Shown here: positions 28,957-36,773 of the stretch, piece by piece
Position numbering within the stretch: the stretch's first letter is position 1
How the letters are laid out: every line of letters starts with the position of its first letter
Origin: Chloroflexaceae bacterium
GTDB lineage: Bacteria > Chloroflexota > Chloroflexia > Chloroflexales > Chloroflexaceae
Direction of reading: 5' to 3'
DNA: 55,319 nt
NCBI GenBank assembly: GCA_012033195.1
Contig: JAAUSQ010000003.1
Coordinates: 1-55,319 of the forward strand
The notes under the pieces: model-generated
The model's input: only the letters and a program-made list of their open reading frames with translations
What the model was told of the DNA's origin: nothing
Database searches by the model: none
Made by a program: the position numbers and the translations under genes

Positions 28957-30861
28957 CTACCGCTGCCGGATAGTGAAAGGAATACTCACCTGGATGTTGC
29001 TCACCACCTCGTCAACGGGCGAACTCTGGATTGTCATCAGCCAGTCGCCGGGGGGCGCATCGTCAGGTGCTGTCCATGTCCATTCCAGGCTGCCATCCTG
29101 CGCCACAATAAGCTGCTCTTCGGTGGCATAAATGATGCCGTTCGGGTCGGTGGCCCAGTAGCCCATCCGCTCGCTTGAGACAAGGCCCGTTACCCCGAAG
29201 GTGAAGGTATCGCCGGGTGCTCCCACCGAGGGAATAACCTCAACCGAAATGGGCGACGGGTCGGGCAGCGAGGGGGCTACTTCGTCGTGTGTTACGGTGA
29301 AGGGGATGATACGCTGGATATTGCTCTCAACGCCCTTCGCTATCATCTGCCAATCGCCTGCCGCCGCGTCGGTGGGTACCGCCCACGTCCACTCAATGCG
29401 CTGGTCGCTACCTGCGTTGATCTCCACCTCGCCCGGATACACCCGTCGGCGCGGGTCAGTCACCCACCACGATACCCGCTCGTCACGCCGGAAGCCCTCG
29501 GCGTAAAAGCTCAGCGTGGTGCCAGGGTTGGCAACGTCCTGCGATACACCGCCGCCGGGAGCTTCGGCGTTGCGCTCGGTGACGCGGAAGGTAGCCTGGG
29601 TCTGAATGCGGTTGCGGGTGCCAATCACATGCACGGTCCACTCGCCCACCATTGCATAGGGTGGGCTGGGCCATTCCCATGTTGCAATGCCACTCAGCTC
29701 AACGCGGGTGGTCACTTCGCCTTCGGTCAGCGTTGCGCCCTGCGGGTCGCTCAGCCAGAACTGGAGCTGTTCTTTCTCGCCATAGCCGCGTGCAGTAAAG
29801 CTGAAGGTGGTGCCCGCCGGAGCCGCTGCCGGGTTTATCTCGATGAACGGGCCAGTCTCGCCCGTTGGCGTTCCCGATGAGTCGAGCACGGTGAAGGCAA
29901 CCTGCCACTCAACAAAACTATCACGTCCGGCCAGCGTTGCCGACCACGCCCCGGCTTCGGCATCGGCGGGAATTGTCCACTGCCAGCGCACTTCGCCATC
30001 GCCATCGGCAAACACTTCTTCAATGCCCGCACTGGCAACGGGGGTATCCGAGCCGGGTGCATTGATCCAGGCGGCAATCTCTTCGCCCGCCTCGAAGCCA
30101 TTAGCAAAAAAATCGAGCGGGGTACCCGGTGCGCCCGATGTCGGGCTAACGGTGGCATAGGGCTGTTCGGGCGGCGGTGCATCGATAAAGAACGGGATCT
30201 GTACAAAGATATCGCTATACTCGCCGCGTGCGTTCATTGTCCAGGTACCGCCCCACACATTCGGCGAGGCTTCCCAACTCCATGTTGTATAGCCTTCTGC
30301 GTTGGGGGCACCATACAGCTTTTCCAGTGCAAATGGTTCGTCGGAGTTGGGCGGCAACACCCACACATCAACCGGGTCGCCTTTGGGCCATGCATCCGTG
30401 TAGAAGCGGAACAGCGTTCCTGGCCCGCCACTGGACGGGGTCACACCCGACTCGATGCCGGGCAGCGGTGGCGCACCAACAATCTCAAATGAGATGCTGG
30501 TGGTGAGGTAGTTCTTCAGGCCACGTGCATGCATCGTCCAGGTGCCGTTCCACACGCCAGAGGGGGCCGTCCATGTCCAGGTGGTGCGCCCTTCGGCGTC
30601 TGGCTCGTTGTCGAACTGGCCCTCTTCGAAGTTGTCGAGCGCACCCGGCCCGATCACCCAGTAATCAATATAGTCTTCGCTGTCGCCCCAGCCATCAAAG
30701 CTGAAGGTGAACGCAGTACCGACCGTGCCCTGATCGGGGGTGACGGTGGAGGTATAGTTTGGTGCGGGCTGTGCCTGCAAATGCCCGACGGGAGCCAGCG
30801 CCACAAACAACAACAGCGTACCGCAGATACGCAGCATTATCAGCGAAAGATTGCTATACAT
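28957..30861 (-). CDS. secreted protein with six Ig-like repeats
   Basis: The protein has 634 residues. A signal peptide (LRICGTLLLFVALAPVGHLQAQ) is followed by six repeats of about 100 residues. Each begins with V-P-x(3)-GAPGTxFxF, has ExxxxWxxxP and ends with GxWxxxARG then PFxV (for example VTPSSGGPGTLFRFYTDAW, VSPTSGAPGTPLDFFANGF, VIPSVGAPGDTFTFGVTGL). Trp and Gly positions are conserved through all six. No enzymatic motif, membrane anchor or sorting signal was seen. It is the last gene of the marR-RND-fusion protein unit, 57 bp after the fusion protein. In a cell envelope that may lack an outer membrane, it could be a cell-wall or S-layer part of the exporter, or an exported cargo. Confidence 0.82.
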   Translation of the reverse strand: MYSNLSLIMLRICGTLLLFVALAPVGHLQAQPAPNYTSTVTPDQGTVGTAFTFSFDGWGDSEDYIDYWVIGPGALDNFEEGQFDNEPDAEGRTTWTWTAPSGVWNGTWTMHARGLKNYLTTSISFEIVGAPPLPGIESGVTPSSGGPGTLFRFYTDAWPKGDPVDVWVLPPNSDEPFALEKLYGAPNAEGYTTWSWEASPNVWGGTWTMNARGEYSDIFVQIPFFIDAPPPEQPYATVSPTSGAPGTPLDFFANGFEAGEEIAAWINAPGSDTPVASAGIEEVFADGDGEVRWQWTIPADAEAGAWSATLAGRDSFVEWQVAFTVLDSSGTPTGETGPFIEINPAAAPAGTTFSFTARGYGEKEQLQFWLSDPQGATLTEGEVTTRVELSGIATWEWPSPPYAMVGEWTVHVIGTRNRIQTQATFRVTERNAEAPGGGVSQDVANPGTTLSFYAEGFRRDERVSWWVTDPRRRVYPGEVEINAGSDQRIEWTWAVPTDAAAGDWQMIAKGVESNIQRIIPFTVTHDEVAPSLPDPSPISVEVIPSVGAPGDTFTFGVTGLVSSERMGYWATDPNGIIYATEEQLIVAQDGSLEWTWTAPDDAPPGDWLMTIQSSPVDEVVSNIQVSIPFTIRQR

Positions 30862-30917
30862 AGCGGTTCCTCCATGCTCAGGGGCGGGTGGTGGCCCGCC
30901 CCGTCTACACTACGAGG

Positions 30918-32528
30918 TTAGTTGCTCTCCTCGACATCAATAGTTGCGGTTACCCTCATCCCAACGCGCAGCGGGATGTTGTCCTCGGTCAGTTCCACAC
31001 GCACGAGGTAGTTGGTCACGCCCTGGATATCGCGGGAGGTGGGCGAGATAAACACCACTTCGCCTGCAAACTCACGGTCTGGGAGCGCGTCGGCGACGAC
31101 TGCCACTTCCTGGCCCAGTTCAACGCGGGCAATGTCGGCATCGCTGACATTCACTTCAACATACAGCGTGCTCAGGTCAACCAGGCGCATCGCGGCAGTA
31201 CCGCCACCTGTGGGGGCAGCGTCACCGGGGTCAATATTGATAACAGCGATTTCCCCCCCAAAGGGTGCCCGCAGTTCGGCATACTCGCGGTTGAGTTGGG
31301 CTCGCTCAAGGTTGGCCTCGGCGCGGGTGATACCTGCACCGACCCGCTCCTGCTGCGACTCGGTCGGGTTCGGATTGGTCAGCCGATCCAGGTTGGCCTG
31401 GGCATTGGCAACGCCCGCCTGCGCCGAAGCAATCTGGCCCTGGCGCTGCAAGCCGGTCAGCCGATCCAGGTTGGCCTGGGCATTGGCAACCCGTGCGCGG
31501 GCCGAGGCAAGTTCGGCGGCTTCGGCAGGCTCTACCACCTGCGCGAGGTTGTTCTCGGCCTGCCGCACGCGCTCTTCTGCCGCCCGTATCCCGTTGATCT
31601 CGTCCAAGCGGGCCTGCTCAACCTGCTTCTCGGCGGCCTGCAAGTTGGCCTCGGCCTGGGCCAGTCCAATCTCAGTCTGTGTCAGGCGGTCGCGGTAGGC
31701 CTGCTCGGAATGGTCGGACAGTTCTGGCCCCAGCGACTCGTTGGGGTTGCTGGTGGTGGGCGGGGCGCGGTTGTAGTCCTGCACATAGCGCCAGTCCCAG
31801 TAGGCGGCGCTGTAGTCGGTCTGGGCCGACTGCACCTGCTCGGCGGCAGTGATCAGCCCGATCTCGGCCTGGGTCTTGGCCTGCGAAAGCTGATCACGCT
31901 GTGTTTGCAGGTTCACCAGTGCTTCGTCAATCTGAAGCTGCGCCGACTGCACCACCAGGTCATCGGTGCCGTCTTGCAGGTCGTTCAGTGCTTCAATCGC
32001 TTCGTTGAGCGAGGCACGTGCGGCGGCGATGTCGGCTTCAGTTACGCTGCCCTGCGCCTGGGCCAGGTTGCCCGCCGCCTGTGCCACCGAAGCCTGGGCA
32101 GCGCGCACTTCTTCTGCGCTGGCTGGCTCGGTCAGCGCAAGCTGATCGGCACGGGCGCTGACCAGGGCGGCCTCGGCATCGCGCACGTTCTGGTCGAAGC
32201 TGCGAACATCCAGGATAGCAAGCAGTTCCTGGGCCTGCACCTGCGAACCTTCTTCGACCAGGATGCGATCAACCGTGCCATTGATCTGGAAGACCAGTTC
32301 GGCATCCTGGGCGGCTTCCACCGAACCAGTTGCAATCACATCCAGGTTGGCCGATAGGTCGGCAACGTCCGCCGGTTCGATGGTGGGCAGGGTGATGGTC
32401 GGCACCTGAATTGCGACTGTCGGTGCTGCTTCTTCCGCTTCGGGTTCCGTACCACCCAGCCCACATGAAGCCAGGATGAACGCTACACAGAGCAGGACAA
32501 ACGATACACCATACGCTGATGATTTCAC
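30918..32528 (-). CDS. RND efflux membrane-fusion (adaptor) lipoprotein
   Basis: The protein has 536 residues. It starts at GTG 32528 behind GGAGGAG. An earlier in-frame start would add a long Pro/Arg-rich stretch that reads backwards through the pump gene. The lipobox is ILASCGLGG. A lipoyl/barrel-sandwich half (VFQINGTVDRILVEEGSQV) is followed by a very long alpha-hairpin of about 270 residues, including the duplicated ANAQANLDRLT. Then come the second lipoyl half (LRAPFGGEIAVINIDPGD) and beta-barrel parts. HlyD/AcrA-type adaptors connect the pump to an exit duct. It lies 50 bp after the pump gene. Confidence 0.92.
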   Translation of the reverse strand: MKSSAYGVSFVLLCVAFILASCGLGGTEPEAEEAAPTVAIQVPTITLPTIEPADVADLSANLDVIATGSVEAAQDAELVFQINGTVDRILVEEGSQVQAQELLAILDVRSFDQNVRDAEAALVSARADQLALTEPASAEEVRAAQASVAQAAGNLAQAQGSVTEADIAAARASLNEAIEALNDLQDGTDDLVVQSAQLQIDEALVNLQTQRDQLSQAKTQAEIGLITAAEQVQSAQTDYSAAYWDWRYVQDYNRAPPTTSNPNESLGPELSDHSEQAYRDRLTQTEIGLAQAEANLQAAEKQVEQARLDEINGIRAAEERVRQAENNLAQVVEPAEAAELASARARVANAQANLDRLTGLQRQGQIASAQAGVANAQANLDRLTNPNPTESQQERVGAGITRAEANLERAQLNREYAELRAPFGGEIAVINIDPGDAAPTGGGTAAMRLVDLSTLYVEVNVSDADIARVELGQEVAVVADALPDREFAGEVVFISPTSRDIQGVTNYLVRVELTEDNIPLRVGMRVTATIDVEESN

Positions 32529-32577
32529 CTTGTTTACTCCTCCGTCATCATACCTATGCAATGCAATCTCGCTAAAG

Positions 32578-35500
32578 CTATCGTTCGGGGCGTTCGGTGC
32601 GGCCTGTTTCGCTGGCCGGAGCCGACTCGCCTGGATGTGTATCGCCATGCTCGACAGTGTGGGCACCATTGCCAGGTGGGTTGCCGTGCGGGGCGCTATC
32701 ATGTCCGTTGCGCGGCGTGCCATCGGCGGCAACGGCTTCTGCGTGCTGTCCATTCCCATCCGGCGCGTGGACGGGTTTGAAGTGGGCGGCTGCCTCGGTG
32801 TGTGACACCCTATTGGCTGCATACACTTCCGGTTGTGTTTCTGCGTCGTGCGGCGGGAAGAAGCGATACCGCAGGTTGTTGACGCGCTGGGCAATCGACT
32901 TGAGAATGCTATACGACGAGGGCACAATCAGCAGAGTGAGCAGGGTGGATGTAATCATACCGCCGATGACCACCACCGACAGGCTGCGCCGCACGTCGCC
33001 ACCTTCGCCAAGGCCAATGGCGGATGGCAATGCACCCAGGATCAGCGTCAGCGAAGTCATCAGGATCGGTCGCAGACGAACAGCGCTAGCTTGCTGGATG
33101 GCGGCATTCTTTTCGACCCCTGCATCAAGCAGACGGTTGGAGAAGTCCACCAGCAGGATTGAGTTTTTCACCACCAGACCCATCAACATAATCATACCGA
33201 CCATACCAAAGATGGTAAGTTCAACACCAGTCAGGCTGAGGCCCAGGAAGGCCCCCACAAAGCTGAGCGGCATTGCAATCATAATTACGATGGGCTGGAA
33301 GAACGAGCCAAACTGCGATGCCAGCACCATATACACAAACAGGATCGAGAGACCCATCGCTATCAGCAGGCTCTCGAAGCCTGCGCCCTGTTCGGCGGTG
33401 TCGCCACCGAAGGCCACCGCGACATTGGGCGGCAGGTCGATAGTAGCAATTGCCGTCTGCATATCGGCCTGAACTTCATTGATGTTTCGTCCGAAGTTGT
33501 TGCCACCCACCACAATCATGGTCTGGCGGTTTTCGCGGCGAATGCTGGTGGGGCTTTCATCAATCGAAATACTTGCCACCGACGCAAGCGGGACCATCTG
33601 CCCTTGCAAGGGGACCCGCAGGGTTGAGATCGAGGTAAAGTCGGTGCGGTCTTCTGCTTCGAGCCGGACCACAATATCATAGTCGCTGCCATCGTCGCGG
33701 AAGGTCGCGGCGGTGTCGCCGTCAACTAGGGTGCGCAGTGTAACGGCAAGGTCGTTGTTCGAGAAGCCAAAATCGTTGGCGCGACCCGGATTGATCAGGA
33801 AGCGAATCTCAGGTTTGCCAGGAGCATAAGTCATATCAACGTCTTCGAGGTTGGGGATGTCTTCGAACTTCGCCTCGATTTGCTGGGCAATCGGGATAAT
33901 ATCTTCCAGGTCGCCCGTCGTCAAAATCTCGGCCTGCAACGGGCGGTTAGTCACATCGGTGCTGGTGCCGTTGAAGCTGGCAATGCTCATCGCACTGTCG
34001 GGGAACGCAGCAAGCTGTGGGCGCAGGCGTTCCTGTACTTCGTTGGTGACGGCTTCTTCGTGCAGCTTAACATAGAACTCAACCTCTTCGGCGGAACCAT
34101 CCACACCAACACTTGTTAGTACCGCTTCGACTTCGGGATCAGCCAGCAGGATTTGCTCGGCCTGCCGTGCAAACTGGTCGCTCACTTCGAGCGGTGTCCC
34201 CGGCGGCATCGAGAAGCCATAGCCAAACTCGCCTGAGTCCTGGCTGGGGAAGAATGCAAACTTGACATTGCCCGCCGCCAGTACACTGAGGATAATCACA
34301 AACACACCGAGGCTCAGCGTAATCAGGCGGTGGCGCAGCGTCCAGCCCATCACGCGCCCGTAGAAGTGCCCCAGTGGGCCAACCTCTTCGCGCAGTTCTT
34401 CGGGAATGCGCGGGTCGGTGAAGCGATCATTAGCCTGCTTGTGTTCTTTGCGGGGTGTCCTGGCGAATGCACGGGCCGAAATCATCGGGGCCAGTGTGAA
34501 CGCTTCAAAGAGCGAGATAGCGATAGCTGCAGCCACCGGAATACCGAAGCCAGCGAAGATAATACCGACGGTGCCAGTGGTGAAGGTCACCGGCACAAAT
34601 ACCGCGATCACGGTGAGGGTCATTGCGAGCACCGAGAGCGCAACTTCGGCGGTACCTTTGCTGGCAGCGACCAGCGGCGAGTAGCCTTTTTCGATGTAAC
34701 GTATGATATTTTCACGCACCACAATCGCATCGTCAATCACCAGACCGACCGAGATAGAGAGCGCCAGCAGCGACAGAATGTTAATGGTCTGGTCGAAGAT
34801 TTGCATCGCCATAAACGTGGCAATGATAATCACGGGGATACCGATAATCATGGTGAGGGTGTTCCGCAGATTCCGCAGGAACAGGAACAGCACCAGCGCC
34901 GCGCCGCCGATAGCGAAGAAAATCTCTTCGAGCGCAGCATCAACATTCAGGCGCACTTCTTCGGCATCGTTACGTACAATCTGATATTGCAGGTTCGGGT
35001 ACTCGTCAAAAGCCGCGTTGAGAACTTCCAGGGCATTCTCGGCAACCTCAACGGTATTGGTTCCGCTCTGCTTGCGGATGTCAATATTGATTGCGTCGTC
35101 ACCGTTCAGGCGTGTCAGTGTATCGACATCTTCGAAGCCGTCCTCAACCGTGGCAACATCGCCTACGTCGTAGTTGGTACCCAGAATGCCAATCTCGGTG
35201 ATATCCTGCGGGTCTTCGATGGCACTCGGCGCACGCAGGTTGACATCCAACCCCTGAATACCAATATCACCCAGACCACGGTTGATATTGGCATTGGAGA
35301 TGGCCTGCGATACCTGCGAGGGCAGAATTTGCAGCGCGGTCAGCCGATCCAGGTTCATATTGACATTGATCTGGCGAATCAGACCACCCTGGACTGTAAC
35401 CGAGCCAACCCCTGGTACTCGTTGGATGCGTGGAACAATCTCATCATCGAGCAGTGAGCGCAACTCTTCCTGGGTCTCAGCGCCCGTGCTGGTTACGGCG

Positions 35501-35958
35501 AGTGAGATAATTGGCGACTGGGCCGGGTCGAAGCGCTGGAAGGTCGGGTCGTCGATATCGTTCGGCAGTTGATTGCGGATGCGGTTGACTTCCTCACGCA
35601 CATCGGTGAGCGCCTGCACCGGGTCGCGCTCCTGCACAAACTCGATAATTGCATTCATCCGGCCTTCCGACGAGATGGTCGTAATCGTCTCGACACCGTT
35701 AAGCGTCGAGAGGGCTTCCTCGATTGGTTCGGCAACCTGATCGGCAACTGATTCGGGGTTGGCACCCGAATAGCCGACGCTTACCGTCACAACCGGCGGA
35801 CTGATTTCTGGCAACAGGTCAACAGGCATCGTGCGGTAAGCCAGCAAACCGAGGACGATCAGGGCGAGCATCACCATCGTGACAAACACGGGTTGCTTGA
35901 TCGATGTGTCTGCAAGCCAGACGCCATTTAATTCTGGTTTTCGGCGGGGGCTGCTCAT
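32578..35958 (-). CDS. RND family multidrug efflux pump (AcrB/HAE1 type)
   Basis: The protein has 1126 residues, slightly longer than usual because of a Pro/His/Gly-rich C-terminal tail of about 80 residues. It has the N-terminal helix and RTMPVDLLPEISPPVVTV, the porter repeats, and the proton-relay helix with GLVIDDAIVVRENIIRYIEKG. The second half mirrors the first (MGLVVKNSILLVDFSNRLL). RND pumps use proton influx to expel hydrophobic compounds. No outer-membrane channel gene is present, which fits the presumed single-membrane envelope of Chloroflexota. It follows marR by 63 bp. Confidence 0.95.
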   Translation of the reverse strand: MSSPRRKPELNGVWLADTSIKQPVFVTMVMLALIVLGLLAYRTMPVDLLPEISPPVVTVSVGYSGANPESVADQVAEPIEEALSTLNGVETITTISSEGRMNAIIEFVQERDPVQALTDVREEVNRIRNQLPNDIDDPTFQRFDPAQSPIISLAVTSTGAETQEELRSLLDDEIVPRIQRVPGVGSVTVQGGLIRQINVNMNLDRLTALQILPSQVSQAISNANINRGLGDIGIQGLDVNLRAPSAIEDPQDITEIGILGTNYDVGDVATVEDGFEDVDTLTRLNGDDAINIDIRKQSGTNTVEVAENALEVLNAAFDEYPNLQYQIVRNDAEEVRLNVDAALEEIFFAIGGAALVLFLFLRNLRNTLTMIIGIPVIIIATFMAMQIFDQTINILSLLALSISVGLVIDDAIVVRENIIRYIEKGYSPLVAASKGTAEVALSVLAMTLTVIAVFVPVTFTTGTVGIIFAGFGIPVAAAIAISLFEAFTLAPMISARAFARTPRKEHKQANDRFTDPRIPEELREEVGPLGHFYGRVMGWTLRHRLITLSLGVFVIILSVLAAGNVKFAFFPSQDSGEFGYGFSMPPGTPLEVSDQFARQAEQILLADPEVEAVLTSVGVDGSAEEVEFYVKLHEEAVTNEVQERLRPQLAAFPDSAMSIASFNGTSTDVTNRPLQAEILTTGDLEDIIPIAQQIEAKFEDIPNLEDVDMTYAPGKPEIRFLINPGRANDFGFSNNDLAVTLRTLVDGDTAATFRDDGSDYDIVVRLEAEDRTDFTSISTLRVPLQGQMVPLASVASISIDESPTSIRRENRQTMIVVGGNNFGRNINEVQADMQTAIATIDLPPNVAVAFGGDTAEQGAGFESLLIAMGLSILFVYMVLASQFGSFFQPIVIMIAMPLSFVGAFLGLSLTGVELTIFGMVGMIMLMGLVVKNSILLVDFSNRLLDAGVEKNAAIQQASAVRLRPILMTSLTLILGALPSAIGLGEGGDVRRSLSVVVIGGMITSTLLTLLIVPSSYSILKSIAQRVNNLRYRFFPPHDAETQPEVYAANRVSHTEAAAHFKPVHAPDGNGQHAEAVAADGTPRNGHDSAPHGNPPGNGAHTVEHGDTHPGESAPASETGRTERPER

Positions 35959-36021
35959 ACGCTCCTCACTTGGTTTGTTGTGTATAAGATTAATGCCGCT
36001 TCACAGCGAATCTACAATCTG

Positions 36022-36483
36022 TTATGCCGTGTGTTGGGTCTTGAAGAAGGCCACAATTTCGTGCAGGACATCAAACAGCCGTGCCCGTAAATCTTCGGGC
36101 AGGCATAGAATATCGTTTGTGAGTACCCGCAAGCGTGCATCAACGAGTCGCTGGGTAATGGCAAGGCCCTTGCTGGTAATGCGCAGTTGTTTGTGGCGAC
36201 GGTCGTTGATGTCCTCGCTGCGTTCCAGAAAGCCCTGCTGTACCAACTGTTCAACCAGATGACTGGTCGCCGCCAGTGATAACCCAAGATTCTGGGCCAT
36301 GGCCGAGATAGAGAGTGGGCCATCACATTTGAGTATATGGAGCGCCGCAATTTGAGGCATCGAAAGGCGGGATTCGCTCTTGACGGCGAGCAGTTCGGGC
36401 ACTGAGGCTTGCATATGCTCATCCATCATCTTCCCGATAATTTCGATCAATTGGCGGTCGCGAGGTGAAATATTGTGTTCCAA
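36022..36483 (-). CDS. MarR family transcriptional regulator
   Basis: The protein has 153 residues with a winged helix-turn-helix (SMPQIAALHILKCDGPLSIS, MAQNLGLSLAATSHLVEQLV) and a wing with SEDINDRRHKQLRITSKG, including the typical D-x-R-D/R pattern. It is the first gene of the unit that encodes the efflux pump, so it is probably an autorepressor released by an exported compound. A palindromic site lies upstream of its promoter. Confidence 0.9.
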   Translation of the reverse strand: MEHNISPRDRQLIEIIGKMMDEHMQASVPELLAVKSESRLSMPQIAALHILKCDGPLSISAMAQNLGLSLAATSHLVEQLVQQGFLERSEDINDRRHKQLRITSKGLAITQRLVDARLRVLTNDILCLPEDLRARLFDVLHEIVAFFKTQHTA

Positions 36484-36550
36484 ACTTAAGTACCTCTTAA
36501 TTGTTCACCATTTTGAATAGTTCTATAATTCGAAGTATCTTGCCGATGAA

Positions 36551-36578
36551 AGTATACCACGGTTAACACCCTTGTCAA
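36551..36578 (-). promoter_or_regulatory. promoter of the marR-efflux unit
   Basis: On the minus strand TTGACA (36578-36573), a 16-bp spacer and TATACT (36556-36551). The ATG at 36483 is about 60 bp from the predicted start site. Confidence 0.68.
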
Positions 36579-36587
36579 GGTCAACCA

Positions 36588-36604
36588 TTGGTTATATAAA
36601 CCAA
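36588..36604. promoter_or_regulatory. candidate MarR operator palindrome
   Basis: TTGGTT and AACCAA arms (perfect 6-bp inverted repeat around ATATA) sit 9 bp upstream of the -35 box. MarR proteins bind palindromes of 16-20 bp near their own promoters, so this is the best operator candidate. Confidence 0.4.
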
Positions 36605-36752
36605 ACCGCGTTTCTACTTTGAAGACGTGGGAATAATTGTGAAGGGACAAGCGTTGAAGCCTGGAGTCAGTTTACCACAGGTGTACGGAAATAATCCCCT
36701 ACTTTTAGTCTATTTCTGGAGGGTTTTATACTATCTCTGCGAAATAGGTGCA

Positions 36753-36773
36753 GGCGCGGTCTCACACCGCGCC
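36753..36773 (-). terminator. hairpin directly after the GT-C-like gene
   Basis: A perfect 7-bp GC stem (36753-36759 with 36767-36773) begins at the base after the stop codon. There is no U-run, so terminator function is uncertain. Confidence 0.4.

Noticed and set aside
31370-31500. A direct repeat in the adaptor gene that might be a mobile or CRISPR-like repeat
   Set aside because: It encodes the duplicated ANAQANLDRLT of the coiled coil, so it is a protein repeat within one gene.
34330-35457. A 375-codon plus-strand frame within the RND pump gene
   Set aside because: It is antisense to conserved pump sequence and rich in His/Arg/Asn with no motif.
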